From contig JADZGD010000014.1 of the NCBI GenBank assembly GCA_020854055.1, positions 1 to 46,132 of the forward strand: a DNA stretch of 46,132 bases, written 5' to 3'. The notes below the pieces were generated by a model. The model was not told the DNA's origin. It saw nothing but the letters and a program-made list of their open reading frames with translations, and made no database searches. The DNA is from Bryobacterales bacterium. Lineage in GTDB: Bacteria > Acidobacteriota > Terriglobia > Bryobacterales > Bryobacteraceae. Each line of letters opens with the position of its first letter. The stretch's first letter is position 1. Of the stretch, positions 1-8,767 are shown one piece after another. The position numbers and the translations under genes are program-made.

Positions 1-329
1 GTGTGAGCGATCGCGTGCAAATCGACACTGGGGACATGCGCGCCCTTCCGTATCCGGATGCGGCCTTTGATCTCGTGGTCTCGAGCCTCGCTATCCACAA
101 CATCCGATCGAATGCCGATCGCAAACGAGCCATTGTCGAAGGCTTTCGCGTCTTGAAACCCGGCGGTCGGATCGTCATCGCCGACATCCGCGTCACGATG
201 GCCTGTGGAGAAGCCTTGCGTGCACTGGGCGCGTTGAATGTGGAACGGCGCCGGCTGGGCTGGAGATTCTGGTGGGGTACCCCGATCGCGGCCACGACGC
301 TCCTCACCGCTTCAAAAACGCAGGCCTAA
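1..329 (+). CDS. Class I SAM-dependent methyltransferase, 5' end cut by window
   Basis: The window opens inside this gene; only about 108 C-terminal residues are seen. They hold the second half of a Rossmann-fold methyltransferase: an acidic strand with TGDMRALPYPDAAFD, then the VVSSLAIHNI segment (motif II region) and RVLKPGGRIVIADI (motif III). The glycine-rich SAM-binding motif I must lie upstream of base 1, so the GTG at base 3 is unlikely to be the true start. The tail WRFWWGTPIAATTLLTASK is typical of small UbiE-like methyltransferases acting on small molecules. The substrate cannot be told from this fragment. It converges on eno, 204 bases away, and no obvious terminator lies between them. 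Confidence 0.8.
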   Translation, partial: VSDRVQIDTGDMRALPYPDAAFDLVVSSLAIHNIRSNADRKRAIVEGFRVLKPGGRIVIADIRVTMACGEALRALGALNVERRRLGWRFWWGTPIAATTLLTASKTQA

Positions 330-533
330 AGACTGCCAGGGCGATCGCCAGGAGCAGTGTTTCCCAGGCTGACCGCAACGCTGGTTAGCTCGGCGTGAAT
401 GGGAAGCCCTCCCATCGGCTCTGTCGCCGGGGACCGCGCCGCGAGGGTGCCGCTCCACGGCGATAGCCCGTCAAGCCGGCCTCGCAGTCGAATCAATTTA
501 CAGTCGTTGCTGATGCCGGAGAAAAACAAGCAC

Positions 534-1817
<1,284 letters not shown>

Positions 1818-1861
1818 TTACGACTCCTGTCTTTTCTGAATCGGAATTCGCGTGCGCCCCG

Positions 1862-1900
1862 AAATAATAATAGCTTCCCGCCATGAACTCGGGAGCTATT
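1862..1900 (-). terminator. Intrinsic terminator in the eno leader, overlapping the riboswitch
   Basis: On the minus strand AATAGCT (1900-1894) and CCCG region (1893-1890, read as CGGG on plus) pair with 1880-1877 and 1875-1869, an 11-bp stem with one bulge and a 9-base loop. The stem is followed by ATTATTTC, a U-rich tract. It lies 45 bases before the eno start codon. Its 5' arm contains AGCTCCC, which is also the 3' strand of the candidate fluoride aptamer, as expected for a transcriptional on/off expression platform. Confidence 0.7.
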
Positions 1901-1944
1901 AGATCCGGTTACCCGGAACGGTTGAGGGTGATGCAGCATCACCT
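1891..1944 (-). promoter_or_regulatory. Candidate (variant) fluoride riboswitch upstream of eno
   Basis: On the minus strand the order matches the crcB-motif aptamer: stem GGTG-loop-CACC (1943-1927) with a loop starting ATG, the conserved CTCAACCG (1926-1919), a short hairpin TTCCGG-GTAA-CCGGAT, then TAATAGCTCCC (to 1891). The clean aptamer at 2223-2281 reads TCAACCG and TGATAGCTCC at the same places. Deviation: the loop is ATGCTGCAT rather than ATGGAGCT, so the usual six-pair pseudoknot with AGCTCC is not formed; at best GCU-AGC plus a wobble. It may be a variant, a degraded copy or a different attenuator. The context (eno downstream, overlapping terminator) supports the call. Confidence 0.5.
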
Positions 1945-2203
1945 CCGGCACGCCGGAGTTTCTCGATCGTGCTTTCGAAATCATACGGAACCGTCCCAAG
2001 AACCATTTTGCCGCCCTGCCAGATGGCGCAGCAAGATTCAGGCCTTCCGTGATCTGAGAGACTCGGTCATTCCCTCTCCCGGCGTTCTCAAAGCTACAGA
2101 TACAGACCGGGTGCGCCCGGGTAACGCCGGCTGGTCGCGCGCGTGCTCATTTGACGGGCGGAATTCCGCACCGGGCATGGCGCCACTACCAGCAACAGCA
2201 AGG

Positions 2204-2209
2204 TATAAT
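2204..2209 (+). promoter_or_regulatory. Probable -10 element (TATAAT) of the crcB unit
   Basis: A perfect TATAAT 14 bases before the fluoride aptamer would place the transcription start near 2216, so the RNA would begin almost directly with the riboswitch. No good -35 hexamer is present 16-18 bases upstream; the TTGACG at 2151 is too far away. Confidence 0.5.
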
Positions 2210-2222
2210 TGTTTTCAGACGT

Positions 2223-2281
2223 TGGTGATGGAGCTCGCCATCAACCGTCCTCGAGTTCGTCTCGGGAATGATAGCTCCTAC
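2223..2281 (+). promoter_or_regulatory. Fluoride riboswitch (crcB motif)
   Basis: All elements of the fluoride aptamer are present. P1 is TGGTG (2223-2227) with CGCCA (2236-2240), one pair being a G-U wobble, enclosing the loop ATGGAGCT (2228-2235). The conserved TCAACCG follows (2241-2247), then a UUCG-type hairpin to 2267 and the 3' segment TGATAGCTCCTAC (2269-2281). Loop bases GGAGCT (2230-2235) are perfectly complementary to AGCTCC (2273-2278), giving the six-pair pseudoknot of this class. The genes downstream, including the fluoride channel crcB, fit. Read from sequence only; an Rfam RF01734 search would settle it. Confidence 0.88.
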
Positions 2282-2296
2282 TCGTGGAGAGCTATG
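2271..2296 (+). promoter_or_regulatory. Alternative hairpin masking ribosome binding site and start codon
   Basis: ATAGCTC (2271-2277) is perfectly complementary to GAGCTAT (2289-2295), and CTCC (2275-2278) can also pair with GGAG (2286-2289). The 3' arm contains the Shine-Dalgarno GGAGA and the first two bases of the ATG at 2294. The 5' arm is the pseudoknot strand of the fluoride aptamer, so the two folds exclude each other. No U-run follows, which suggests control of translation rather than termination. Confidence 0.7.
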
Positions 2297-3047
2297 ATAC
2301 TGAGGACGCAGGGGACCTGTTCCGAACCGAGTCTCGGAGAACGTCTTTCGCCGGGACAATGCCAACCCACCAAAACACAGGCGGCGCCGTCGCTTCAGGC
2401 CGCGCTGGATTTGGCGAATCACCTGGCAGAGCACTACGAAATTACCAGCCTTGCCGGCTTGCTTTCGACCGCCACTCGCGCGGTGCGCCGGGATGATATC
2501 AGCGTAGCCGTCTTCGGCAGGTTCAAGGCCGGCAAGAGCAGCTTCCTAAATGATTTCATAGGCCGCAATGTTCTCCCGATAGGCGTGGTGCCCGTGACTG
2601 CCGCCGTCACTGAGATCACGTACGGTCCGCGGGAGAATGCGATTGTGCATTTCCGCGGTGACCGGAATCTCGAAGTTGCCGTCACTGAGATCGGCTCCTA
2701 TATCGCCGAACGCGAGAACCCGGAAAACGGCAAGCAGGTCGATTTCATCACCGCGGAACTACCAGAGCTATCGCGGTTTCGCGGTCTCAAGTTCGTCGAT
2801 ACACCCGGCCTCGAAAGCGCTCTCCCTCATAACACCGATGTTTCGATGAACTGGCTCCCCAACGCTGGGCTGGCTCTGGTGCGCTATGGCGCGTTGATCA
2901 AGAAGCGAAGAAACGCCTTGACGAGTTGATTGGAACAATGGAGCGGTTGGTTGAGAATGGCAGCAACGAACGTGCGCCGCAGATCCGCGCGGATTTGGAG
3001 CGAATCGATCGGGTACGCAAGGAGCTGACCTCGCAGCGAGGCTGTTA
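2294..3047 (+). pseudogene. Dynamin-like GTPase remnant with internal deletion
   Basis: From the ATG at 2294, the frame encodes about 200 residues of a dynamin-family G domain: P-loop GRFKAGKSSFLN near residue 77, the switch-I region with PVTAAVTEITYG, and the G3 motif FVDTPGLES, ending in NAGLALV. It then runs into unrelated residues and stops at 2929. In a different frame, 2898-3047 encodes a typical coiled-coil C-terminus (EAKKRLDELIGTMERLVENG through VRKELTSQRGC, then stop). The G4 TKxD motif and the whole helical middle are missing, so an out-of-frame deletion near 2880-2897 has joined head and tail. It is the first gene behind the fluoride riboswitch. A longer frame from 1883 crosses promoter and riboswitch and is not credible. 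Confidence 0.75.
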
Positions 3048-3067
3048 AGGCCGCGGAGACGGAGACA

Positions 3068-3436
3068 TTGAAATACCTCATAATCTTGATCGGAGGCGGA
3101 GTAGGAGCATTGGCGAGATACGTGACGGCATCGGCGATCATGATCCGTTTTGGCGGAAAATTCCCGATGGGCACTTTCGTCATCAACGTAACGGGCTCCT
3201 TCTTGATTGGTTTCCTGATGACGGCGATGACCGAGCGATATAGGGTCGACCCTATATGGAGGCTTTTGCTTGTCGTCGGGTTTCTTGGCGGCTACACCAC
3301 TTTTTCGAGCTTTGAATGGGAGACCTACTCGACAGTCCGTGATGGCGGGCTCTGGACCGGAATGCTGAACGCCGTTTCCAGCGTGGCGTTTGGGTATGTT
3401 GCCGTCTGGCTTGGGGCGGCGCTCGCCCACCGATAG
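3068..3436 (+). CDS. crcB: Fluoride ion channel CrcB (Fluc)
   Basis: A 122-residue, four-helix membrane protein that exports fluoride as a dual-topology dimer. Family features are visible: GGGVGALARY in helix 1, the FPMGTFVINVTGSFLIGF segment with the conserved Asn in helix 2, and GFLGGYTTFSSFEWE in helix 3 with the paired phenylalanines and the Na+-binding GYTTFS stretch. The likely start is TTG at 3068, preceded by two GGAG motifs near 3055 and 3061. It sits 20 bases after the GTPase remnant, downstream of the fluoride riboswitch, and ahead of two DUF190 genes with which it probably shares a transcript. One copy is enough for a homodimer; no second crcB is seen. Confidence 0.95.
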   Translation: MKYLIILIGGGVGALARYVTASAIMIRFGGKFPMGTFVINVTGSFLIGFLMTAMTERYRVDPIWRLLLVVGFLGGYTTFSSFEWETYSTVRDGGLWTGMLNAVSSVAFGYVAVWLGAALAHR

Positions 3437-3458
3437 GGGCGGTGAAAGGAGTTCATGC

Positions 3459-4184
3459 ATGCTCCAGAAAGGCATGGCAAAAAAGGTCACTATCTTCATC
3501 AACGAGGATACCCAGCATCACCTGGAGTCTTTAACCGACACGATTCTGACGTTTCTGCTTCACAGAGGTGTAGCCGGCGCCACGGCCACGCGCGCGGCCG
3601 CCGGTTTCGGCGCACACCACGTGATGCACACCACGAAGATCGTGGCCTTGACGGAACATCTCCCAATCCGGATCGAGTTCATCGAATCGGCTCAAAAAGT
3701 CGATGAGCTCATGCCCACGCTGTACGATTTGGTCACGGACGGGCTGATCGAGGTACAAGATACCCAGGTCGTGAAGGCCGCCAACAAGGACCGGCCGTTA
3801 CCGCCAAAAGCTCTCCGCTCCGAAATAAGAGGAGCTGCCCGAATGATGCGCATCTACATGGGTGAGTCCGACAAATGGCAGGGCGAACCGTTGTACGAGG
3901 CGATAATCAAACGGCTGCGGATGATGGATATTGCGGGCGCAACGATCTATCGTGGCATTCTCGGATACGGGGTGAAGGGCCACACTCACAAGAGTGGCAG
4001 ATTGCCGTTTTCACACGACCTCCCGATCATGATCTCCGTTGTGGATTTGCCTGACAAGCTCAATCGGGCATTGAGTGAAATCGAGGCCATGATGCAGGAC
4101 GGAATTATCGTGCTGTCCGACGTTGATGTAATACGCTTGGTTCACGGTCGTCCGCTTACGGAGCCCCCCAATGCGAACAGTTAA
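3459..4184 (+). CDS. Tandem DUF190 domain protein
   Basis: About 241 residues holding two DUF190 (PII-like fold) domains end to end. Domain 1 (about 6-107) reads AKKVTIFINEDTQHH, then GVAGATATRAAAGFG and the LPIRIEFIES strand. Domain 2 (about 127-235) begins MMRIYMGESDKWQGEPLYEAI, followed by GATIYRGILGYG and LPIMISVVD. Only domain 2 has the GESDKWxGxPLYxAI signature; domain 1 has a variant. The ATG at 3459 follows AAAGGAG with eight bases between, which is better than upstream in-frame options lying inside crcB. DUF190 genes are recurrent neighbours of crcB and of other ion-transport genes; the molecular role is not established. By fold analogy it may sense a ligand or regulate the channel (inference). 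Confidence 0.85.
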   Translation: MLQKGMAKKVTIFINEDTQHHLESLTDTILTFLLHRGVAGATATRAAAGFGAHHVMHTTKIVALTEHLPIRIEFIESAQKVDELMPTLYDLVTDGLIEVQDTQVVKAANKDRPLPPKALRSEIRGAARMMRIYMGESDKWQGEPLYEAIIKRLRMMDIAGATIYRGILGYGVKGHTHKSGRLPFSHDLPIMISVVDLPDKLNRALSEIEAMMQDGIIVLSDVDVIRLVHGRPLTEPPNANS

Positions 4185-4515
4185 GCAGGCGAAGCTGCTC
4201 CGGCTGCATTTTTCCGAAGGCGATCACTATCAAGGCACTCCGCTGTACGAAGCGATTGTGAATCGGTGCAAGGAGTTGAAGATCGCCGGCGCGACGGTGT
4301 TTCGCGGCCTTGTAGGATATGGCGAGACCGTGGAGATTCACCGCCACCACCTGATTCGGAACGACCAGCCCATCATAGTCACGATCGTTGACAGCGAAGA
4401 AAATCTCGCGCGGCTCATTCCAGAAGTGGAGGAGATGATGGACACTGGCATGATAGCCACCTCCGACGTGGAATGTATTCGGGTTCTAGGGCCGTCGACG
4501 CCAGAGCAAAGCTAG
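4171..4515 (+). CDS. Single-domain DUF190 protein
   Basis: A 114-residue DUF190 protein with the family order KLLRLHFSEGDHYQGTPLYEAI, GATVFRGLVGYGE, the strand QPIIVTIVDSEE, and a C-terminal MIATSDVECIRVL. Its ATG at 4171 lies inside the last codons of the tandem DUF190 gene (14-base overlap), so the two are probably translationally coupled. Together the genes encode three DUF190 domains, the number needed for a PII-like trimer, although trimer formation is not shown here. The TAG stop shares the palindrome CTAG (4512-4515) with the stop codon of the convergent czcA gene, leaving no intergenic space. Confidence 0.87.
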   Translation: MRTVKQAKLLRLHFSEGDHYQGTPLYEAIVNRCKELKIAGATVFRGLVGYGETVEIHRHHLIRNDQPIIVTIVDSEENLARLIPEVEEMMDTGMIATSDVECIRVLGPSTPEQS

Positions 4516-7500
4516 CGCTGCCTGGCCTCGCGCCTTCTCTCCGACCACAGGTAGACTGCCGGAAGCAGGAGAAGCGTCAGTGCCGTCGATGTAATCAACC
4601 CGCCGATGACGACGGTCGCCAGTGGACGCTGGACTTCCGCGCCGGCACCGTGCGACAGGGCCATTGGTATAAATCCGAGACTCGCCACCAGCGCCGTCAT
4701 CAAGACCGGGCGCAGACGGGTTCTGGCACCCCTTTGGACGGCCTCCTCCAGCGCCACTCCAGACCGGTGAGTCTCAATGACATAGGTCAGGAGCACGATC
4801 CCGTTCAGGACGGCGATGCCGAACAGCGCAATGAAGCCCACGCCCGCCGAGATGCTGAACGGCATCCCGCGGAGGAACAGCGCGAGGATGCCACCCGTTG
4901 CCGCGAGCGGAACATTAAGACAAATCAGCAAGGCCGGCACGAAAGAGCCGAAGTTGAAATAGAGCAGGACGAAGATCAGGAGCAAGACGGCGGGGACCGT
5001 GATCGCCAGCCGGCGGGACGCGCTTTCAAGCTGTTCGAACTTGCCACCCCAGTCGACGGCGTAGCCAGCCGGCATTTTTACCTCTTGTGCCACAGCCCGG
5101 CTCGCCTCACTCACGAAGCCCGCAAGGTCCCTCCCTCGAACGTTCACCTCCACCGAGATCCGCCGCTGAGCATCTTCGCGACTGATCTGGGCGGGACCCG
5201 TCTCTTCGTATACGTCGGCGAGTTGCGCCAAAGGAATGAAGTGCCCTTCGTTATCGCCGATCATGAGATTGCGAATCGCATCGACCGAATTGCGGTGCGG
5301 TTCCTCAAAGCGAATCTGCATGGCGAACCGCTTGTTGCCTTCAACGACCTGGCCGACAATTTTGCCACCGATCGACTCGACCGTGTCCAGCACATCACTG
5401 GCGTCCAGATCATGCCGCGCGATTGCCTCTCGCCTGACACGAATGCGGAGGTAGGGGAGGCCGGCCACACGTTCCGCGCGTACGTCGGCTGCGCCAGCGA
5501 TCTTCCGGACGACCGACGCGATCTGGTCCGCCTTTTGCCGGAGGACATTGAGGTCGCCGCCGAAGATCTTGATTGCGATATCGGAGCGAATGCCGGCCTC
5601 CATCAGTTCCTGCATTCTCATCTGGATCGGCTGCGAAAAGCTGTAGCCGGCGCCGGGCGCGTGCCGCTCTAACTTCGCCTTCATCGCGGCGATCAGGTCG
5701 TCCTTCGTTCTCGGCCGCGGCCACTCGGAAGGAGGCTTCAGGAAGGCGTACACGTCGCTTTGGTCGATTGCCATAGGATCCGTGGCAACCTCCGGTCTGC
5801 CCGTCCGGCAGTAGACGGTTTGCACTTCGGGGAATTCCCGCAACACGTTCTCAATGATCTCGTTGCCGTGAAGCGACTCCGCCACGGAAATGCCGGGAAC
5901 GCGATACATCATTACCACGACCGACCCTTCATCGAGGGTCGGAATGAACTCCGCGCCCAGATGGGGAACGATAGCGAGTGAGCCGGCGAAGACCAGCGCG
6001 GCAACAGCCGCGGTTACAAGCGGAAACCGCAACACCCGCCGCAACACCGGGGCGTACATAGCGGCCGCTTTTCTCATCAACCACGTCTCCCTCTCGCTCA
6101 CCCGGTTCCGGAAAACATACGAACTGAGCACGGGCATTACGACCAGCGCAATGACAAGAGACGCCGCCAGCGCAAAAACAACCGTTATCGCCATCGGCCG
6201 GAACATCTTGCCTTCGACGCCACGCAAAGTCAGGATCGGCAGGTAGACCAGGACGATAATAAGAACGCCGAAAAAGGTGGGCCGCGCCACCTCCTGGCTC
6301 GCCCGGCGAATCACGCTTATCGGCTGCTCGCCGGGATTTCGACTTCCCAGCCGCCGCAGGATGTTCTCCACCATCACAACCGAGCCGTCCACGATCAGGC
6401 CGAAATCAATCGCGCCAAGGCTCATCAGATTCCCGGAGATGTTTGCCTGGACCATGCCCGCAAAAGCCACCAGCATCGAGAGCGGTATTGCCAGGGAGAC
6501 CATGACTCCGCCCTTCAGGCTGCCTAGAAGAAGGAGCAGGACGGCAATTACGAGCAGACCTCCCTCAACCAGATTGCGAGTAACTGTACCGATCGTTCGG
6601 CGGACCAGGTCGGTCCTGTCATAGAGCGGCTGAATGCGCACGCCTGCCGGCAACGTTCTCTGAATGTCCGTGAGCTTCGCCTTCACACGATCCGCGACCA
6701 CTCTGGAGTTCTCGCCGGCCAGCATCATCGCCACGCCGATCACGATCTCGCCTTTGCCATCCTGAGTGGCAAATCCCTGGCGAACCATCGGCGCAAAACG
6801 AACATCGCCAAGATTGCGGACAAGAATTGGCGTTCCCGTGGGCGAGACACCCACGACAATCTTCTCGATATCGGCCGGGCTCGAAATGAGGGCCTCGCCC
6901 CGAATCAGCGACTGCTCTTCGATCTTGTCCAGATAGGCACCGCCGGCATTTGCGTTGTTCTTTTCGAGCGCCGAGATCAACTTTCCCAGAGGGACGTGGT
7001 ACGCCATCAGCTTGTCGTCGTCAACCTGCACCTCATAGGTCTTGAGCTCTCCGCCGTGCGTATTTACCTCGACAATGCCGGGAACGGAACGAAGTTTAGG
7101 GGCGATGTCCCAATCGAGGATGCTACGAAGGTCCATGAGGGAACTTCCGGGCGGACCGGTCACTTTGAACTGGTAGATCTCACCGAGGCCAGTTGCGATC
7201 GGACCCATCTCCGGAATCCCCATTCCCGGAGGGATGCTCTCGCGGGCCTGGGGCAGCCGTTCCATGACCAGCCTGCGCGCGAAGTATGTGTCTATGTCCT
7301 CCTTGAAATAGATCGCGACGTAGGAGAGTCCGTTCTTCGAAACGGACTGAATCCGCTCAACACCAGGCAACCCGGTCATCGCCGTTTCAACGGGGAAGGT
7401 CAGGAATTGCTCGACCTCCACCGGCGACAAGCTCGGAGCGCGTGTGAGCACCAGAACCTGATTCGGCGTAATGTCCGGGACCGCGTCGATCGGGAGTTGC

Positions 7501-7592
7501 CGTAGTGAGTAGACGCCGAACGCAACCGTGAAGAACACGCCCATCAAGACGACGGCGCGGTAACCCAGAGCCCACGCGATGATCCGCTGCAT
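4512..7592 (-). CDS. czcA: CzcA-type heavy-metal RND efflux pump
   Basis: An inner-membrane proton antiporter of 1026 residues, the usual length of the HME-RND family. It has the family N-terminus MQRIIAWALGYR followed by helix 1, two large periplasmic loops and twelve predicted membrane helices. The helix 4 motif IDFGLIVDGSVVMVEN carries D396, D402 and E409, matching the essential DFG-VD-E residues of CzcA and pointing to divalent metals (Zn, Co, Cd, Ni) rather than Cu/Ag pumps, which have a different helix 4. It ends the operon after czcB, with two bases between, and converges on the DUF190 gene with shared stop bases. The exact metal is not determinable. Confidence 0.93.
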   Translation of the reverse strand: MQRIIAWALGYRAVVLMGVFFTVAFGVYSLRQLPIDAVPDITPNQVLVLTRAPSLSPVEVEQFLTFPVETAMTGLPGVERIQSVSKNGLSYVAIYFKEDIDTYFARRLVMERLPQARESIPPGMGIPEMGPIATGLGEIYQFKVTGPPGSSLMDLRSILDWDIAPKLRSVPGIVEVNTHGGELKTYEVQVDDDKLMAYHVPLGKLISALEKNNANAGGAYLDKIEEQSLIRGEALISSPADIEKIVVGVSPTGTPILVRNLGDVRFAPMVRQGFATQDGKGEIVIGVAMMLAGENSRVVADRVKAKLTDIQRTLPAGVRIQPLYDRTDLVRRTIGTVTRNLVEGGLLVIAVLLLLLGSLKGGVMVSLAIPLSMLVAFAGMVQANISGNLMSLGAIDFGLIVDGSVVMVENILRRLGSRNPGEQPISVIRRASQEVARPTFFGVLIIVLVYLPILTLRGVEGKMFRPMAITVVFALAASLVIALVVMPVLSSYVFRNRVSERETWLMRKAAAMYAPVLRRVLRFPLVTAAVAALVFAGSLAIVPHLGAEFIPTLDEGSVVVMMYRVPGISVAESLHGNEIIENVLREFPEVQTVYCRTGRPEVATDPMAIDQSDVYAFLKPPSEWPRPRTKDDLIAAMKAKLERHAPGAGYSFSQPIQMRMQELMEAGIRSDIAIKIFGGDLNVLRQKADQIASVVRKIAGAADVRAERVAGLPYLRIRVRREAIARHDLDASDVLDTVESIGGKIVGQVVEGNKRFAMQIRFEEPHRNSVDAIRNLMIGDNEGHFIPLAQLADVYEETGPAQISREDAQRRISVEVNVRGRDLAGFVSEASRAVAQEVKMPAGYAVDWGGKFEQLESASRRLAITVPAVLLLIFVLLYFNFGSFVPALLICLNVPLAATGGILALFLRGMPFSISAGVGFIALFGIAVLNGIVLLTYVIETHRSGVALEEAVQRGARTRLRPVLMTALVASLGFIPMALSHGAGAEVQRPLATVVIGGLITSTALTLLLLPAVYLWSERRREARQR

Positions 7593-7594
7593 TC

Positions 7595-8767
7595 CTATTC
7601 CTCTCCGAGATCCTTGCCGACCAGGATCGATTTGAGGTGGAATGCCCCGGCCGTCACGACAGGCTCGCCGTCAGCCAGGCCGTGAGTAATTTCGACCAAG
7701 TCTCGAACCCTGTTGCCAGCCGTTACCACCCGGGGTTCGAATTGCATCGGCGTCTTCCGAATGAACACTATCGTCTTGTCTCCGACCTCCTGGATCGCGC
7801 CCGCGGGACCGGCAATCGTTCTTCGGCTGAACGTTGTGGGCAGATTGACATCGGCGTACATGTCGAGCTTCAAGCGCATATCTCCGTTCGGAACCTCACA
7901 TCTCACCTTGGCGGTCCTCGTCTGAGGATCAAGAAAATCGCTTAGGTACGTCACCTTTCCGGAAAATTGCTGGTTTGCGTACGTATCCACGGAAATGAAT
8001 GCTGCTTGACCGATGCGAATTCGGCCCAAGTCCTTCTCATACACTTCGGCCTGGATCCACACGGTCGACAAATCGGCCACTGTGAACAACGATGAGGTCG
8101 ATTCGATCACCTCACCCGGAGATGCCTCCTGCTTCGTCACAACGCCGCTGATAGGAGAGGTAATGGTCGTCAGCGGCGGTGCTGGAAGGTCCGTTTGGGA
8201 AATCCCGAATCGTGAGAGACGCGCCAGAATCCCGGCGATAAGACCTTCCTGGGACTTGATGCTCTGCTCGGCCGACTGTTGGTCCGCGTTGGCCTGCTCG
8301 AATTCCTTCTTGGGGACCGCGCCAATGTCGGCCAGCGCGCGTGCGCGGGCGGTCTGCCGCGCCAGGTGTCTTTGCTGAACACGAAGCCTCTCCAATTCGG
8401 CTCTGGCACTGGTCAACTGCGCGAGGAGTTCACCCGCCTCGATGTTGTCGTAGGTCGCGAGCGGTTGCCCTTTGCGGACGCGATCGCCAACGCGAACCAG
8501 GACATCGTGAAGCCGCCCCCGCGCAAGCGGCCGAACCGTGTTCACGCGACTATTTGTGGGCTGTACCGTTCCAGGGACCTGCAAATACTCGTTCAGGTCA
8601 TGAACTTGAACCGCCTCGACCCGCATACCGAAGTGCTTCTGAGCTTCGGTCCCGATTTCCACGAGCCCGCTGTCTTTTTTGTGCTCAGCCGGCTCCATCT
8701 CGCGCTTGGCGTGCGAGCAGCCCACGGCGAATGCGATCGCCACGATCGCCAGCCATTGCAGTTTCAT
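7595..8767 (-). CDS. czcB: CzcB-type periplasmic adaptor lipoprotein
   Basis: The 390-residue membrane fusion protein that links pump and outer-membrane channel. The N-terminus MKLQWLAIVAIAFAVGC has a lipobox ending at Cys17, so it is probably lipid-anchored. Then follow the barrel-sandwich half PLARGRLHDVLVRVGDRVRKGQPLA, a helical hairpin rich in Ala, Arg and Gln (about 110-185), the second lipoyl half SPISGVVTKQEASPGEVIE, a beta-barrel domain and a membrane-proximal C-terminus. There is no His-rich N-terminal metal-binding segment like that of classical CzcB. The start codon overlaps the stop of czcC by four bases, which suggests coupled translation. Confidence 0.9.
   Translation of the reverse strand: MKLQWLAIVAIAFAVGCSHAKREMEPAEHKKDSGLVEIGTEAQKHFGMRVEAVQVHDLNEYLQVPGTVQPTNSRVNTVRPLARGRLHDVLVRVGDRVRKGQPLATYDNIEAGELLAQLTSARAELERLRVQQRHLARQTARARALADIGAVPKKEFEQANADQQSAEQSIKSQEGLIAGILARLSRFGISQTDLPAPPLTTITSPISGVVTKQEASPGEVIESTSSLFTVADLSTVWIQAEVYEKDLGRIRIGQAAFISVDTYANQQFSGKVTYLSDFLDPQTRTAKVRCEVPNGDMRLKLDMYADVNLPTTFSRRTIAGPAGAIQEVGDKTIVFIRKTPMQFEPRVVTAGNRVRDLVEITHGLADGEPVVTAGAFHLKSILVGKDLGEE

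Noticed and set aside
326..529. Leftward 67-residue frame after the methyltransferase
   Set aside because: Low-complexity, no ribosome binding site, no family resemblance.
1899..2006. Leftward 35-residue frame beginning MVLGTVPYDFESTIEKLRRA in the eno leader
   Set aside because: It looks somewhat protein-like and is open for about 19 codons further upstream, but third-position GC is only about half, there is no ribosome binding site, and it runs into the attenuator. Possibly an old gene remnant; not supported enough to call.
2151..2156. TTGACG as -35 for the crcB unit
   Set aside because: It lies 47 bases from the TATAAT at 2204, too far for a sigma70 promoter.
1883..2293. In-frame upstream extension of the GTPase frame
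   Set aside because: It would cover the -10 element and the whole fluoride riboswitch; composition is not protein-like, and the ATG at 2294 has its own ribosome binding site.
4473..5672. Long rightward frame antisense to czcA
   Set aside because: Shadow of a GC-rich gene: Arg/Asp/Glu/Gln-rich sequence without domains, lying opposite strongly conserved pump sequence.
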